A stretch of 64,000 nucleotides of DNA from an uncultured Sphingomonadales bacterium (lineage in GTDB: Bacteria; Pseudomonadota; Alphaproteobacteria; Sphingomonadales; Sphingomonadaceae), in assembly GCA_903821685.1 (NCBI GenBank), contig CAIJLW010000060.1:1-64000 (forward strand), read 5' to 3'. The position numbers were made by a program, and so were the translations under genes. Shown here piece after piece: positions 7,376 to 19,107 of this stretch. The notes below the pieces were generated by a model, which made no database searches, was not told where the DNA came from, and saw only the letters and a list, made by a program, of their open reading frames with translations. The number at the start of each line of letters is the position of its first letter. Within the stretch, counting starts at the first letter, position 1.

Positions 7376-8802
7376 TGAAGCTCGGGCAATTGGTAAGCGG
7401 TGCCGATCCGGCATTGGCCGAAAGAATAGTGACCGGCTTTGCCATCGACCATCGGAAAATTGCGCCCGGCACAGTTTTTGGCGCATTTGAGGGCGCCGCA
7501 TTCAACGGCGAAGATTTCATCGGCGCTGCAATCGCCGCCGGTGCAGTTGCTGTTGTCGCGCGTCCTGAGGCTATGGTGCATGGCGCTGTGCATGTTGCCG
7601 ACGCCAACCCACGCAAGGCATTTGCCGAACTCGCGGCAAAATTCTTTCGGCCATTTCCCGAAAATGTGGCGGCGGTCACCGGAACGAATGGCAAGACTTC
7701 GACTGCTGAGCTTACGCGGCAGCTGTGGCGAATGTCGGGGCACAATGCGGCATCTATCGGAACATTGGGCATTACAACGGCTTCCGATCAGGCAAGTACT
7801 GGCCTTACAACCCCAGACATTGTGACTTTCCTTGCCAACATGTCTGGCCTTGCACGTGAAGGCATCAGCCATGCGATATTCGAGGCATCAAGCCACGGCC
7901 TGTCGCAATATCGCAGTGAAGGCGTGCCCGTTTCGGTTGCCGCTTTCACTAACCTAAGCCGTGACCATCTTGATTATCACGGGACGATGGAAAATTATTT
8001 TGAGGCCAAAATGCGCCTGTTTGACGAAGTCGTCGACGCCAATGGCTGCGCGGTGATCTGGGCAGACGATATTTGGTCTGACCAAGTCATTGCGCGTGCC
8101 CGCAAACGCGAATTGCGTCTGATCACCGTGGGGGAAAAGGGCAAGGGCATTCAACTGATATCCCGCCAAGCGACCCAGCTTGGGCAGACGCTTGAGCTGC
8201 GTATTCAGGGCGATGTGCATAAGGTTAAGCTGCCGCTCATCGGCGCCTATCAGGCCGCAAATGCGCTCGTCGCGGCAGGGGTAGTTATGGCAAGCGGGGG
8301 AGAGGTGGAGAGCCTGCTGTCGCATCTGGCAAGGTTGCAGCCAGTGCGGGGACGACTGGAGCGTGCCGTCATCACCAAAAGTGGCGCGCCCGTGTATGTC
8401 GATTATGCGCATACGCCCGACGGCTTGCGCGCGGCCATTGCAGCATTGCGCCCGCACACGAAGGGTAAGCTGATTACTGTGTTCGGCGCAGGCGGCGACC
8501 GCGATACAGGCAAGCGTCCGGAGATGGGCGCTGTGGCCGTCGCGGACTCCGACATTGTGATTGTCACTGACGATAACCCAAGAAGCGAAGACCCATCGCT
8601 CATCCGGGCTGACGTCATGGCAGGTGCCAAGGGCGCGCATGAGATTGGCGACCGCCATTATGCGATCGCCTTTGCCATTGAACATGCCGAACCCGACGAT
8701 ATCGTGCTGATCGCGGGCAAGGGCCATGAACAAGGGCAAATCATTATGGGCCGCGTTCTGCCTTTTGACGATGTTGAAGTCGCCCGGGAATGCGCGGCAT
8801 GA
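7375..8802 (+). CDS. murE: MurE, UDP-MurNAc-tripeptide synthetase (meso-DAP type)
   Basis: This cytoplasmic ligase adds meso-diaminopimelate to UDP-MurNAc-Ala-Glu. The ATP loop GTNGKTS is at about residues 103-109, and the DNPR motif (from Asp400) is the diagnostic DAP-binding sequence. I chose the GTG at 7375, which overlaps the ftsI TAG and follows GGGAG at 7363-7367; an in-frame GTG at 7351 would add eight residues inside ftsI. The product is 475 residues. It is followed by murF with an overlapping ATG. Confidence 0.95.
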   Translation: MKLGQLVSGADPALAERIVTGFAIDHRKIAPGTVFGAFEGAAFNGEDFIGAAIAAGAVAVVARPEAMVHGAVHVADANPRKAFAELAAKFFRPFPENVAAVTGTNGKTSTAELTRQLWRMSGHNAASIGTLGITTASDQASTGLTTPDIVTFLANMSGLAREGISHAIFEASSHGLSQYRSEGVPVSVAAFTNLSRDHLDYHGTMENYFEAKMRLFDEVVDANGCAVIWADDIWSDQVIARARKRELRLITVGEKGKGIQLISRQATQLGQTLELRIQGDVHKVKLPLIGAYQAANALVAAGVVMASGGEVESLLSHLARLQPVRGRLERAVITKSGAPVYVDYAHTPDGLRAAIAALRPHTKGKLITVFGAGGDRDTGKRPEMGAVAVADSDIVIVTDDNPRSEDPSLIRADVMAGAKGAHEIGDRHYAIAFAIEHAEPDDIVLIAGKGHEQGQIIMGRVLPFDDVEVARECAA

Positions 8803-10187
8803 CCGTGTTATGGACATTCGAGGAGTTGCTGGCGGCAACTGGCGGGACAGCTTCGGGGCATTTTGACGTTACGGGCGTTGCGTTTGATTCCCGTGAAATC
8901 GGCAAAGGCGACCTCTTTTTTGCGTTGAAGGGTGCAGAGACCGATGGGCATCTGTTTGTCGACAAGGCCTTTGCCAATGGCGCAGCGGGCGCGATTGTGT
9001 CGCAGGCCGTGCCGTATCCGCACATTCTTGTTGCAGACACGATGAAAGCGCTTGAGGCGCTTGGTCATGCCTCACGCGCGCGGACTAAGGCGAAAATCAT
9101 TGGGGTTACGGGTTCCGCCGGTAAGACAGGCACGAAGGAGGCGCTGTTTGCCGCGCTTGATCGCTGCTCACGCGGGCGGGCGCACCGTTCGGTCAAAAGC
9201 TACAACAACCATGTTGGCGTGCCCTTAAGTCTTGCGCGGATGCCCGCGGATTGCGACTTCGGCGTTTTTGAGATGGGCATGAACCACGCTGGTGAAATGC
9301 GCGCGCTTAGCCATATCGTCCGGCCCGATGTCGCCATCATCACCACCATTGCACCTGCACATATCGAATTTTTCAAGGACGAAAGCGGTATTGCCGACGC
9401 CAAGGCCGAAATCTTCGAAGGCTTGGTCGAAGGCGGCACGGCGATATTGCCTGCCGACAATGTGCATTATCCGCGTTTGCGCGCAGCAGCAGAGCAATAC
9501 ACCAACGCCATATTGTCTTTTGGCTTCAGCGCGGATGCAGATGTCCGCGTGATCGATCATTTGGATAGTGTGCATGACAGCACGCTGATTACGGCCAAGG
9601 TTTGCGACGCAATTTTGTCTTTCAACCTGTCTCAACCCGGGCGGCACTGGATCGGTAACAGCATGGCCGTATTGGCCGCAGTGTTGGCAGCGGGTGGCGA
9701 TCTTGCCTCTGCTGGCCTTGCCATGGCGGAAATGGGTGGCCTTGCCGGACGCGGTGCGCGGCACGACGTTGCGATTGCCGGAGGCACCGCCCATTTGATC
9801 GATGAAAGCTACAACGCCAACCCTGCCTCAATGGCCGCGACTATCGGCCAATTGGGCTTGTCGGGCGGCGGGCGACGCATCGCTGTGCTGGGGTCTATGA
9901 AAGAGCTTGGCGACAAAGGCGATGATTATCACCGCGCCCTTGCAGCACCCCTGGCTGCTGCAAAGGTCGATTTTGCTATCCTTGTCGGGAAAGAGATGAC
10001 AATTCTTGCTGATGAGTTGAAAGCAGGGGTTGAGGGACCGAAGGAATTCGCGCATTGCGCGACCGCGCAGGAGGCACTTGCCCTTCTGCAACAATATCTT
10101 TGCGCATCGGACACGATTTTGGTCAAAGGTTCCAACAGTATGGGACTTTCCACCATCGTCAGCGCGCTGACGGGTGGGGAAAACTGA
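8799..10187 (+). CDS. murF: MurF, UDP-MurNAc-tripeptide-D-Ala-D-Ala ligase
   Basis: MurF adds D-Ala-D-Ala to the UDP-MurNAc-tripeptide, completing the pentapeptide precursor in the cytoplasm. The 462-residue product carries [19 protein letters not shown] at the N-terminus, the P-loop [13 protein letters not shown] (about residues 102-114), [11 protein letters not shown] and [11 protein letters not shown]. The ATG at 8799 overlaps the murE TGA; an ATG three codons earlier (8790) is also possible. Its substrate D-Ala-D-Ala is made by Ddl, encoded later in the cluster. Confidence 0.95.
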   Translation: MTVLWTFEELLAATGGTASGHFDVTGVAFDSREIGKGDLFFALKGAETDGHLFVDKAFANGAAGAIVSQAVPYPHILVADTMKALEALGHASRARTKAKIIGVTGSAGKTGTKEALFAALDRCSRGRAHRSVKSYNNHVGVPLSLARMPADCDFGVFEMGMNHAGEMRALSHIVRPDVAIITTIAPAHIEFFKDESGIADAKAEIFEGLVEGGTAILPADNVHYPRLRAAAEQYTNAILSFGFSADADVRVIDHLDSVHDSTLITAKVCDAILSFNLSQPGRHWIGNSMAVLAAVLAAGGDLASAGLAMAEMGGLAGRGARHDVAIAGGTAHLIDESYNANPASMAATIGQLGLSGGGRRIAVLGSMKELGDKGDDYHRALAAPLAAAKVDFAILVGKEMTILADELKAGVEGPKEFAHCATAQEALALLQQYLCASDTILVKGSNSMGLSTIVSALTGGEN

Positions 10188-11257
10188 TGCTTTATGTTTT
10201 GGCTGAATATCTAGGTTTTCCTGGGATACTTAACCTTATTCGCTATCTAAGCTTCCGCTCCGGAGCTGCGGTTGCAACCGCTCTTGTTATCGGCCTGCTT
10301 ATCGGTCCACGCTTCATTAGCATGCTGCGCGTGCGCCAAGGCAAGGGCCAGCCCATCCGCAGTGATGGGCCGCAATCCCATCTTGCAAAAGTGGGCACCC
10401 CAACAATGGGCGGGCTGATGATATTGGTCTCGGTCGGCATTTCCATGCTGTTGTGGATGGATTTGAAGAATGTTTACGTTTGGGCCTGCTTGCTCGTGAC
10501 CGTGGGCTTCGGCACCGTCGGGTTTCTCGATGATTATGATAAGGTCAAGAAACGCAGCCACAAAGGCGTATCTGGCAAAGTCCGCTTGTTGTGGGAGTTT
10601 GCGATTGCGGGCGTTGCGGTATCGCTGATTGTCGCGCAATCAGGTGGGAATTTGTATCTGCCGTTTGTTAACGGCCCCGTGATCGACTTGGGCTGGTGGT
10701 ATGTACCTTTTGGTGCGTTTGTGATTGTTTCATTCGGCAATGCAGTAAACTTGACCGACGGCCTTGATGGCCTTGCGACGATGCCCGTCATCATTGCCTC
10801 CATTGCATTTATGTTGATCGTCTACATGGTCGGCAATGCCAAATATGCAGCATATCTGGGTATTCCGTTCTTTTTGGGGGCAGGGGACCTCGCCATGCTT
10901 TGTGGCGCGATTGTGGGCGCGGGCCTTGCCTTTTTGTGGTTCAACGCCCCGCCTGCGGCTGTTTTCATGGGCGACACGGGAAGCCTTGCTTTGGGTGGAA
11001 CGCTGGGCGCGATTGCCGTTGTGGCGCACCATGAATTTGTTCTTGCCATCATCGGCGGACTTTTCGTTATTGAGGCGCTTTCGGTCATCATTCAGGTGTT
11101 CTGGTTCAAGCGGACCGGAAAGCGCATTTTCCGCATGGCCCCGATTCACCACCATTTTGAACAGCTGGGCTGGTCGGAGCCGACCGTTGTCATTCGGTTT
11201 TGGATTGTGGCTTTCGTATTGGCGCTTGCGGGGCTATCAACCCTTAAGCTCAGATGA
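10187..11257 (+). CDS. mraY: MraY, phospho-MurNAc-pentapeptide translocase
   Basis: This integral membrane enzyme of 356 residues transfers phospho-MurNAc-pentapeptide to undecaprenyl phosphate, giving lipid I. Many hydrophobic helices are visible together with the catalytic acidic motifs: [16 protein letters not shown] and [12 protein letters not shown], and the His-rich MAPIHHHFE loop. The start at 10187 shares bases with the murF stop (TGATG), and the sequence MLYVLAEYL agrees with family N-termini. It feeds MurG, encoded three genes downstream. Confidence 0.97.
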   Translation: MLYVLAEYLGFPGILNLIRYLSFRSGAAVATALVIGLLIGPRFISMLRVRQGKGQPIRSDGPQSHLAKVGTPTMGGLMILVSVGISMLLWMDLKNVYVWACLLVTVGFGTVGFLDDYDKVKKRSHKGVSGKVRLLWEFAIAGVAVSLIVAQSGGNLYLPFVNGPVIDLGWWYVPFGAFVIVSFGNAVNLTDGLDGLATMPVIIASIAFMLIVYMVGNAKYAAYLGIPFFLGAGDLAMLCGAIVGAGLAFLWFNAPPAAVFMGDTGSLALGGTLGAIAVVAHHEFVLAIIGGLFVIEALSVIIQVFWFKRTGKRIFRMAPIHHHFEQLGWSEPTVVIRFWIVAFVLALAGLSTLKLR

Positions 11258-12543
11258 TTACTAGCCCTGCCTTTAAAGACCGGAAGTACGCTATATTGGG
11301 GCTTGCGCGCTCCGGTCTGTCCGCGGCACGTTCCCTCGTGGCAGGCGGCGCGCAGATATTGGCGTGGGACAATGATGAAGGCGCACGCGCCAAAGTCGCT
11401 GACATCGCGACGATTGCTGACCCGTTGCTGAGTGACCTGTCCGGTTATGACGCGATTGTGGTATCACCCGGGGTACCGATTAACCGTCATCCTATCGCTG
11501 AAAAGGCACAGGAAGAAGGCCTGTCGCTGATTGGTGATATGGAATTGTTTGCGATGGCGCGGCCTAATTTGCCGCCGCACCGCGTGGTCGGCATTACCGG
11601 AACCAATGGCAAATCTACGACGACGGCGCTTGTGCATCATGTGTTGGAAAGCGCAGGGCTGCCGGTGCGCATGGGCGGCAACATCGGGCTGCCCATATTG
11701 TCGCAAGCGCCATTGCCCTCAGGCGGCGTGTATGTGCTTGAGCTTTCAAGCTACCAGATCGATATTATGCATACGCTTGCTTGCGATGCTGCCGCGCTCA
11801 TCAACCTGTCGCCTGACCATCTTGACCGCTATGACGGCTATGAAGGCTATATGGCGTCGAAAGCGCGTCTTTTCGAAATGCAGACGGGACATGAAACGTC
11901 GGTCTTTGGCAAAGGCGACACCGACACCGAGCGGGTCTATCGCGACGTGCTTACCCGGCGCGGGGCGGAGTTTGTGCATTTGGTGGATCCGCAGTCGGTC
12001 AGCGGTCAAGAAGAATGGCCGTCGCTGCAAGGGCCACATAACCTTCAAAATATAGCAGTGGCCATCGCCATCGTGGAATCGCTTGGCGTGACCGAAGCGC
12101 AATGGCGGCCTGCTATGCGGACCTTTAAGGGGCTTGCCCACCGCATGGAGGTTGTTGCCGAACGGAACGGCGTATTGTTCATCAACGACAGCAAGGCGAC
12201 CAATGGTGCGTCCACCGCGCCTGCGCTGGCGGCATATCCGCGTGTGCACTGGATCGTCGGCGGCTTGCCTAAAACCGACAATCTTGATGAATGCATTCCC
12301 AATTTCGGCCATGTTGTAAAGGCGTATACCATTGGTGAGGCGGGGCCGCTGTTTCACGAACTGCTGTCCCCCCATTTGCCAGTAGAACGCAGCGAGATGA
12401 TGGGCACCGCAGTGCACTCGGCGGCGGCACAGGCGCAACCCGGTGACGTTATCATGCTGTCACCTGCGTGCGCGTCCTTTGACCAGTTCAAGGATTTCGA
12501 AGCGCGCGGCGATGCATTCCGCGCAATTGTGGAAGCGTTATGA
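11254..12543 (+). CDS. murD: MurD, UDP-MurNAc-L-Ala-D-Glu ligase
   Basis: MurD adds D-glutamate to UDP-MurNAc-L-Ala in the cytoplasm. The 429-residue protein starts with a Rossmann-type domain ([17 protein letters not shown]), has the ATP loop [15 protein letters not shown], the ELSSYQID motif, the central-domain LSPDHLDRY and the third-domain FINDSKATN. It overlaps mraY by ATGA at its start and ftsW by ATGA at its end, so it is deep inside the translationally coupled run. Confidence 0.96.
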   Translation: MITSPAFKDRKYAILGLARSGLSAARSLVAGGAQILAWDNDEGARAKVADIATIADPLLSDLSGYDAIVVSPGVPINRHPIAEKAQEEGLSLIGDMELFAMARPNLPPHRVVGITGTNGKSTTTALVHHVLESAGLPVRMGGNIGLPILSQAPLPSGGVYVLELSSYQIDIMHTLACDAAALINLSPDHLDRYDGYEGYMASKARLFEMQTGHETSVFGKGDTDTERVYRDVLTRRGAEFVHLVDPQSVSGQEEWPSLQGPHNLQNIAVAIAIVESLGVTEAQWRPAMRTFKGLAHRMEVVAERNGVLFINDSKATNGASTAPALAAYPRVHWIVGGLPKTDNLDECIPNFGHVVKAYTIGEAGPLFHELLSPHLPVERSEMMGTAVHSAAAQAQPGDVIMLSPACASFDQFKDFEARGDAFRAIVEAL

Positions 12544-13760
12544 GCGACGGCAAAGATGTTCCTTGGGTATTGGCGGCAAAGACGGGCAAGATCGGCTTTG
12601 CCAACCGTTTGGGCCGTGGTGACCGTTCGCCGCTGGGCGTCTGGTTCTGGGAACTTGACCGCGTGTTGTTGTCGTTGATGATGGTGTTGATTGCGATTGG
12701 CTTGCTTGCGGTTGCGGCGGCATCGCCCGCCGGTGCGCAGCGGCTGTCGGCTTCGACATCGCAATTATCCTCGCTGTATTTCTTTTATCGGCAGCTGATG
12801 TGGGTGATTGTTGGCGTGCCAATCATGCTGTTTATCTCGATGTGTCCGCGCGAAAAGGCCCGACGCATTGCCGTTTATGGTTTCTGCATTGTGTTCGTGC
12901 TGCTTGTGCTCGTGCCTGTATTAGGGCGCGAAGTGAATGGATCGCGCCGCTGGATTGGCCCCAGTTTTGCGGGGCTTCAGCCATCGGAATTCCTAAAGCC
13001 CTTTTACGCCGTTACGATGGCATGGATTATCAGCTGGCGGTTGAAAGACCCGACTCTGCCAGTCCTGTTTATCAGCAGCATTGTTACCGCAGCTGTCTGT
13101 ATCTTCCTTTTGATGCAACCCGACCTTGGCCAGACGATATTGTTCATGGGCACATGGTTCGCATTGATGATGGTCGCTGGCGTTCCTGCAAGCCGTCTCT
13201 GGGGCCTCATTGTTAGCGGCATCATATTCATCGTGCTGGCCTATAATTATTACCCGGTTGCAACGCAGCGCATCGATGCCTGGATTTTTGGAACTGAGGG
13301 CCTAACTCATGACAAGATGGCGCTGGCGACATTGATCAATGGGGGCTTTATTGGCCTCGGCCCAGGACTTGGGGTCAAAAAATATTCTTTGCCTGAGGGG
13401 CATACCGACTACATCTTCTCCGTGATAGGCGAAGAATTCGGTCTGCTTGCCTGCATGGTCATCGCCATACTGTACTTTGCCATACTGGTGCGCATCATCA
13501 TTCGCTTGCTGGATGAAAAGGACCAGTTTGTAGTGCTGGCGGTTACGGGGCTGGGCGCGCAGTTTTGCGGGCAGGCGATGATTAACATTGCGGTTAACCT
13601 AGGGGTCTTTCCCTCCAAGGGCATGACTTTGCCCTTCATTAGCTATGGCGGATCATCCATAGTTGCGCTTTCGATGACATGCGGTCTTATACTCGCACTG
13701 ACGAAGCGAAACCCTTATCTTGACCGGTCGTTGTATATGGTGAAGGGACAACGGCCATGA
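12540..13760 (+). CDS. ftsW: FtsW, septal peptidoglycan glycosyltransferase (SEDS family)
   Basis: FtsW polymerises lipid II at the septum together with FtsI. The 406-residue product has a polar cytoplasmic start of about 38 residues, then about ten membrane helices. SEDS signatures include GREVNGSRRWIG with LQPSEFLKP, GPGLGVKKYSLPEGHTDYIF and the C-terminal SYGGSS. Its position between murD and murG is canonical. Start and stop both overlap the neighbouring genes. Confidence 0.96.
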   Translation: MSDGKDVPWVLAAKTGKIGFANRLGRGDRSPLGVWFWELDRVLLSLMMVLIAIGLLAVAAASPAGAQRLSASTSQLSSLYFFYRQLMWVIVGVPIMLFISMCPREKARRIAVYGFCIVFVLLVLVPVLGREVNGSRRWIGPSFAGLQPSEFLKPFYAVTMAWIISWRLKDPTLPVLFISSIVTAAVCIFLLMQPDLGQTILFMGTWFALMMVAGVPASRLWGLIVSGIIFIVLAYNYYPVATQRIDAWIFGTEGLTHDKMALATLINGGFIGLGPGLGVKKYSLPEGHTDYIFSVIGEEFGLLACMVIAILYFAILVRIIIRLLDEKDQFVVLAVTGLGAQFCGQAMINIAVNLGVFPSKGMTLPFISYGGSSIVALSMTCGLILALTKRNPYLDRSLYMVKGQRP

Positions 13761-14938
13761 CCATATATCGGCATTATGTCTTGGCCGCCGGCGGAACCGG
13801 GGGGCATCTGATCCCCGCCTTTGCCTTGGGGCAAGAACTGATAAACCGCGGCCACCATGTAGCTTTGATTACCGATGCGCGTGGCGCAAAGATTCCGGGC
13901 TGCCCAGACAAGATGGCAACCCATTTGCTGCCCGCTGGCCGGATCACCAAAAAACCCAACAGCTGGTTTTCGGGGATCCTGGCGATTGCCCAAGGCCGCA
14001 AGATGGCGCGCCGCTTATACGAAAAATTTGAACCAAGCGCTGTGGTTGGTTTTGGTGGATACCCCGCATTTCCAGCGCTTCTCGGTGCCTTTGCCGAGAA
14101 AATTCCGACGATTATTCACGAACAAAATGCCGTGCTTGGCCGCGTCAACCGCTTCACTTCGCGGCACGTGAATGCCATTGCCACATCCTATCCCGAAGTG
14201 CTTCGCCTGTCGCCGCGCTACGCAAGCAAGGTGCATCTTGTCGGCAACCCGATCCGTGAAGAGGTGCTTGCCCTGCGCGACAAACCCTATCCCCCGCTTT
14301 TGGACGAGGACATTTTTCGCGTGCTTGTGACGGGCGGAAGCCAAGGCGCAACCGTGCTTTCTGACGTTGTGCCCGATGGCCTTTCCCAACTGCCGCTAAA
14401 TTTGCGGCGTCGGTTGCAGGTAACGCAGCAGTGCCGCGCCGAAGACATTGAGGCTGTGCGCGCAGCATATGTCGCCCACGGCATTCCGGCCGAACTGGCG
14501 ACCTATTTGCCTGACCTGCCTGAACGACTTGGCTGGGCGCATATGGTGATATCGCGGGCAGGGGCGTCAACGATAGCCGAACTAACCTGCGCTGGACGGC
14601 CCGCCATATTGGTACCGCTACCAAGCGCAACCGATGACCACCAAAGCTATAACGTTAAGGAAATGGTCCAAGCAGGCGGCGCCCGCGCCATCGCGCAGCC
14701 AGCATTCACCGCGGTAGAGTTGGCCAAGCAGATCGAGAAAATTGCGCTTGAGCCCGGTGCGCTGAAAAATGCGGCGAAGGCAGCGAAAAACTGTGGCAGG
14801 CCAAATGCGGTTGCCGACCTTGCCGACCTTGTCGAGTCTTTTGGCCGCGCCCCAATCATGCATCATATAAAGTCCCCATCAGACCACAGGGGCGCGTTCA
14901 ATACGTCCCCTGCACTTGCCAAAGAGAATGCAGCGTGA
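13757..14938 (+). CDS. murG: MurG, lipid II-forming GlcNAc transferase
   Basis: MurG is a peripheral inner-membrane GT28 enzyme that adds GlcNAc to lipid I. The N-terminal acceptor loop [10 protein letters not shown], the second glycine loop GGSQGA and the UDP-GlcNAc site [24 protein letters not shown] are all present. The length is 393 residues; the last 30 or so ([20 protein letters not shown]) extend beyond the usual fold and look non-conserved. Both ends overlap neighbours. Confidence 0.96.
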   Translation: MTIYRHYVLAAGGTGGHLIPAFALGQELINRGHHVALITDARGAKIPGCPDKMATHLLPAGRITKKPNSWFSGILAIAQGRKMARRLYEKFEPSAVVGFGGYPAFPALLGAFAEKIPTIIHEQNAVLGRVNRFTSRHVNAIATSYPEVLRLSPRYASKVHLVGNPIREEVLALRDKPYPPLLDEDIFRVLVTGGSQGATVLSDVVPDGLSQLPLNLRRRLQVTQQCRAEDIEAVRAAYVAHGIPAELATYLPDLPERLGWAHMVISRAGASTIAELTCAGRPAILVPLPSATDDHQSYNVKEMVQAGGARAIAQPAFTAVELAKQIEKIALEPGALKNAAKAAKNCGRPNAVADLADLVESFGRAPIMHHIKSPSDHRGAFNTSPALAKENAA

Positions 14939-16353
14939 AGGGTGTTCCTACCGATATTGGCATTGTCCATTTCGTCGGCATCGGCGGCATAGGGATGTCA
15001 GGCATTGCAGAGGTGATGCATAATCTTGGCTATAACGTGCAAGGCAGCGACATTGCGGACAGCTATGTCATTGATGGCCTTCGCCAACGCGGCATCAAGG
15101 TGATGATCGGCCACAGTGCGGACAATTTGGGCGAGGCGACCGTCGTTGTAACGTCAACTGCCGTCAAGGAAGGCAATCCCGAGCGCGATGCAGCTTTGGA
15201 ACGGCGGATACCGCTGGTACGCCGCGCCGAAATGCTTGCCGAATTGATGCGGCTGAAAAATACCGTTGCCGTGGCGGGCACGCATGGAAAGACGACCACG
15301 ACATCGTTGATCGCCGCGATGCTTGACCATGGCGGCATTGACCCGACGGTCATCAACGGCGGGATCATCAATAGCTATGGTTCCAACGCGCGCCTTGGGG
15401 CAAGTGACTGGATGGTGGTTGAAGCCGATGAAAGCGATGGCAGCTTCTTACGGCTTGACGGCACGCTGGCGGTGGTCACCAACATCGACCCAGAACATCT
15501 CGACCATTATGGGGATTTTGACGCGATCAAAAGGGCGTTTGTCGAATTTGTCGAAAACGTTCCCTTTTATGGCGCGGCGATCATGTGTCTCGACCATCCC
15601 GAAGTGCAGGCCATTTTGCCCAAGATCCGCGACCGTCGGATTATCACTTACGGATTTTCGGCGCAGGCCGATATTCGCGGCGAAAATGTAACCCCGAACC
15701 CGGGCGGCAACCGTTTCGATGTGGTCGTACGCGCACGCGATGGATCGCAGCGTACGATAAAGGGTATTCAGCTTCCCATGCCGGGCCGCCACAATGTACA
15801 GAACGCGCTGGCCGCGGTCGCCGTAGGCCTTGAAATGGGGATGAGCGACGCAGACGTTGCGCATGGCTTTGCCAAATTCGGTGGCGTTAAGCGCCGATTT
15901 AGCAAGGTTGGCGAAGTTGTCCTTGACGGTGGGGTCGTTACGATCATCGACGATTATGGCCACCATCCCGTCGAAATCCGCGCGGTGCTGTCGGCTGCAC
16001 GCGAAGGTGCGCAGGGGCGAGTCATTGCCGTGGCGCAGCCGCACCGCTTCACCCGGCTGCGCGACCATATGGATGATTTCCAACAAGCATTTAATGATGC
16101 CGACATGGTGTTCATATCACCCGTCTATGCTGCTGGCGAGGGTCCGATTGACGGCATAGATGCAGATGCGCTGGTGCATGGCATAAAGGCGCGCGGGCAT
16201 CGTTCGGCTGCGACTGTGGCCGATGCCGATGATCTGGCACGCAAGCTGGCCGAAGTTGTTCAGGCGCATGACATGGTCGTGTGCTTGGGCGCTGGCGACA
16301 TCACCAAATGGGCGGCTGGCCTTGCCGACGCAATTCAGGCAGCGCGCGGATGA
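14935..16353 (+). CDS. murC: MurC, UDP-MurNAc-L-alanine ligase
   Basis: MurC adds the first amino acid, L-Ala, to UDP-MurNAc. The 472-residue product begins at a GTG that overlaps the murG TGA. It has [17 protein letters not shown] (UDP-binding), [14 protein letters not shown] (ATP loop), [22 protein letters not shown] and [10 protein letters not shown]. MurC stands immediately before murB, which makes its substrate, as in most Alphaproteobacteria. Confidence 0.96.
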   Translation: MKGVPTDIGIVHFVGIGGIGMSGIAEVMHNLGYNVQGSDIADSYVIDGLRQRGIKVMIGHSADNLGEATVVVTSTAVKEGNPERDAALERRIPLVRRAEMLAELMRLKNTVAVAGTHGKTTTTSLIAAMLDHGGIDPTVINGGIINSYGSNARLGASDWMVVEADESDGSFLRLDGTLAVVTNIDPEHLDHYGDFDAIKRAFVEFVENVPFYGAAIMCLDHPEVQAILPKIRDRRIITYGFSAQADIRGENVTPNPGGNRFDVVVRARDGSQRTIKGIQLPMPGRHNVQNALAAVAVGLEMGMSDADVAHGFAKFGGVKRRFSKVGEVVLDGGVVTIIDDYGHHPVEIRAVLSAAREGAQGRVIAVAQPHRFTRLRDHMDDFQQAFNDADMVFISPVYAAGEGPIDGIDADALVHGIKARGHRSAATVADADDLARKLAEVVQAHDMVVCLGAGDITKWAAGLADAIQAARG

Positions 16354-17246
16354 CAGTGCTGCATATGCCGCAAGTGCAAGGACGTTTGACGCAAGCCGCA
16401 CCGCTGGCGCCTTTAGTCTGGTTTAAGTCGGGCGGCTGCGCTCAATATCTGTTTGAGCCTAAAGACATCGCCGATCTGCAATCCTTTTTGCACGAACTTG
16501 ACCAAGCCGTGCCGGTCATGGCGCTTGGCTTGGGATCTAACCTGATCATCCGAGATGGCGGCGTCAGGGGTGTCGTTATCCGCTTGGGTAAGGCATTTGC
16601 TAAAGTCATTTGTGCCGACGCTGTCACGATGGAATGCGGTGCAGGGGCATCAGGCATTTTGGTGTCCTCCACCGCGCGCGACAATAAAATTGCTGGTCTT
16701 GAGTTTCTGCGCTCTATTCCAGGAACTGTCGGCGGCTTTGTTCGCATGAACGGCGGCGCATATGGCGGCGAGGTGAAGGACATTTTGCGCGATTGCGACA
16801 TTGTGATGCGGGACGGGACTTTTGCGACGTTGACTTTGGATGAACTGCACTACAGCTATCGCCACTCCGAATTGCCCGACGGCGCAATCGTCGTGGCTGC
16901 CCGTTTTCAAGGACGTCCCGGAGAACCCGAAGCCATCCAAGCCGAGATGGACCGCATCAGCGCATCACGCGAAGCATCGCAGCCATTGCGATCCAAAACC
17001 GGCGGGTCGACCTTCAAAAATCCGGACGGACATAAGGCATGGCAATTGGTCGATGCTGCGGGGTGCCGCGGGCTTCAGATTGGCGGTGCGCAGGTGTCCG
17101 AAAAACACACCAATTTCCTGATTAATACCGGCGATGCGACCAGCGCGGATATCGAGGCGCTTGGCGAAGAAGTCCGTGCACGCGTAATGGCACAGTCTGG
17201 CGTGGCACTAACATGGGAAATCCAGCGCGTGGGTGAAACGAGATGA
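16350..17246 (+). CDS. murB: MurB, UDP-N-acetylenolpyruvoylglucosamine reductase
   Basis: MurB is the FAD/NADPH enzyme that reduces UDP-GlcNAc-enolpyruvate to UDP-MurNAc. The 298-residue product shows [13 protein letters not shown], the FAD-binding [12 protein letters not shown] and [21 protein letters not shown], and the proton-donor serine in GGSTFKNP. The ATG at 16350 overlaps the murC TGA; an in-frame GTG at 16281 lies inside murC and is unlikely. The overall length and the SIPGTVGG region suggest a type IIa/b MurB. Confidence 0.95.
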   Translation: MTVLHMPQVQGRLTQAAPLAPLVWFKSGGCAQYLFEPKDIADLQSFLHELDQAVPVMALGLGSNLIIRDGGVRGVVIRLGKAFAKVICADAVTMECGAGASGILVSSTARDNKIAGLEFLRSIPGTVGGFVRMNGGAYGGEVKDILRDCDIVMRDGTFATLTLDELHYSYRHSELPDGAIVVAARFQGRPGEPEAIQAEMDRISASREASQPLRSKTGGSTFKNPDGHKAWQLVDAAGCRGLQIGGAQVSEKHTNFLINTGDATSADIEALGEEVRARVMAQSGVALTWEIQRVGETR

Positions 17247-18166
17247 GTAAGCACATTCACGTTGCCGTGTTGATGGGGGGGTGGTCGAATGAGCGGCCTG
17301 TGTCCTTGATGAGCGGCAATGGGGTCGCCGATGCTTTGGAAAAGGTCGGATATCAGGTTAGCCGCGTCGATATGGACCGCAATGTCGCGCAAGTGCTGGC
17401 TGGCCTTCGTCCTGATGTCGTATTCAATGCCTTGCATGGTGTCCCGGGTGAGGATGGCACAGTGCAGGGCATGTTGGACCTCATGGGCATCCCTTATACG
17501 CATAGCGGCATGGTGACGTCGGTTATCGCGATTGACAAGGAACTGACCAAGCAATGCCTTGTGCCTGCCGGAATTCCTATGCCCAAGGGCACGATGGTCG
17601 ATAGCGAAAGTCTATATGCGGCTGATCCGCTGCCGCGGCCTTATGTGCTTAAGCCCGTGAATGAAGGCAGCTCGGTTGGCGTGGCAATTGTCACTGATGA
17701 CAGCAATTATGGCAATCCGATTACCCGTGATGCCAAAGGGCCGTGGCAGGAATTTGACCGGTTGCTAGCAGAACCTTTCATCAAAGGCCGCGAGCTGACG
17801 GTAGCAGTGCTGGGTGACAAGCCGTTGTGCGTGACTGAGTTGAAGCCAAAGAGCGGCTTTTACGACTTTGACGCGAAATACACCGATGGCCTGACTGAAC
17901 ATATCTGCCCTGCAGAAATCCCCGATGATGTGGCGCAATATATGCTGGATACTGCGCTGCGCGCGCATCAATTGCTTGGCTGTAAAGGTGCCTCACGTAC
18001 CGATTTTCGTTGGGATGACGAAGCGGGTATGGACGGTATATTCGTTCTGGAAACCAATACGCAGCCCGGCATGACACCGTTAAGCCTCGTGCCCGAGCAA
18101 GCGCGGCATGTTGGTATCAGCTATGAACAGCTGGTCGACATCATTGTGAAAGAGGCGCTGGCATAA
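17243..18166 (+). CDS. ddl: D-alanine-D-alanine ligase
   Basis: This ATP-grasp enzyme of 307 residues joins two D-alanines for the MurF reaction. Visible motifs are the N-terminal VLMGGWSNERPVSLMSG, the ATP-grasp segments YVLKPVNEGSSVGV and EPFIKGRELTVAVLG, and the metal-binding/glycine end FVLETNTQPGMTPLSL. It starts inside the murB stop and ends with TAATG shared with ftsQ. The DdlB position inside the dcw cluster is conserved. Confidence 0.95.
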   Translation: MSKHIHVAVLMGGWSNERPVSLMSGNGVADALEKVGYQVSRVDMDRNVAQVLAGLRPDVVFNALHGVPGEDGTVQGMLDLMGIPYTHSGMVTSVIAIDKELTKQCLVPAGIPMPKGTMVDSESLYAADPLPRPYVLKPVNEGSSVGVAIVTDDSNYGNPITRDAKGPWQEFDRLLAEPFIKGRELTVAVLGDKPLCVTELKPKSGFYDFDAKYTDGLTEHICPAEIPDDVAQYMLDTALRAHQLLGCKGASRTDFRWDDEAGMDGIFVLETNTQPGMTPLSLVPEQARHVGISYEQLVDIIVKEALA

Positions 18167-19107
18167 TGGCAGGTGCGACACGCAAGCCAGCAGCAAAGCG
18201 CAAAGCAACTGCGGCCAGCCCGCGGAAGAAGGTCTCCCAGATTTCGGGTGTCGACAAAGTGTTGCGCATGCTCCCATTTTCCGAAGAGGAAGTGCAGCGC
18301 GTCATCACTTGGATTATCGTCGCGGTGCTTGCTGCGCTTGCCTTTGCCGCTGCGCAATATGCTGGACTTACCGCCGCTGCCTATCAGCAATATGCCGCGC
18401 TTGCCGCAAAAGCCGGTTTTCAGGTGCAGCGCATTGAGGTCACGGGCATGGAGCGGGTCGACCAGTTGAGGGTCTACCAACTCGTTCTCGCCGAAAAAGA
18501 CCGTGCGATGCCGTTGGTGGATATCGACAAAGTGCGCATGGATCTTTTGCAATATGGCTGGATTAAGGACGCCCGCGTTGCACGGCGGCTGCCGGATACG
18601 CTTGCAGTCGAGATTATCGAGCGCACACCGACCGCCATTTGGCAACGCAACGGGAAATATTCGTTAATCGACGCAGAGGGGATTGTTCTGCAAAATATCC
18701 GCCCCGGTGAGGGCGGTGACTTGCCGATGCTGAATGGAAATGATGCAAACCGGCACACGGTCGCGCTGAGTGCGTTACTCGACAAAGCGTCTGCCCTGAA
18801 ATCACAAGTTTCCGGTGCAACCTGGGTCGGCAATCGTCGGTGGGATATTCAGTTTCAAACCGGAGAAACGCTTGCGCTGCCAGAAGGAGAGGCCGCCGCA
18901 GCTAAAGCGTTGCTGAATTTTGCGCGCATGGATGGTGTGCACCGCTTGCTTGGCCGAGACCTGATTCACTTTGACCTGCGCGACCCAGATCGCGCCTATT
19001 TCCGCAAAGCACAGAAGGTGGAACCCGCCAAAGTGGAGAAGACGGAAAAAGTGGAAAAAGTGGATACCAACGAAGTTATCTCTAAAATCAGTGGACAAAC
19101 AGCATGA
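18166..19107 (+). CDS. ftsQ: FtsQ, cell-division protein
   Basis: FtsQ scaffolds FtsL/FtsB and links early and late divisome proteins. The 313-residue product has a basic cytoplasmic start (KPAAKRKAT), a membrane helix near residues 44-66, a POTRA domain beginning FQVQRIEVTGMERVDQLRV, and the FtsQ beta-domain with WIKDARVARRLPDTLAVEIIERTP. The C-terminus is a Lys/Glu-rich repeat (KVEPAKVEKTEKVEKV) of unknown role. It overlaps ddl and ftsA. Confidence 0.93.
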   Translation: MAGATRKPAAKRKATAASPRKKVSQISGVDKVLRMLPFSEEEVQRVITWIIVAVLAALAFAAAQYAGLTAAAYQQYAALAAKAGFQVQRIEVTGMERVDQLRVYQLVLAEKDRAMPLVDIDKVRMDLLQYGWIKDARVARRLPDTLAVEIIERTPTAIWQRNGKYSLIDAEGIVLQNIRPGEGGDLPMLNGNDANRHTVALSALLDKASALKSQVSGATWVGNRRWDIQFQTGETLALPEGEAAAAKALLNFARMDGVHRLLGRDLIHFDLRDPDRAYFRKAQKVEPAKVEKTEKVEKVDTNEVISKISGQTA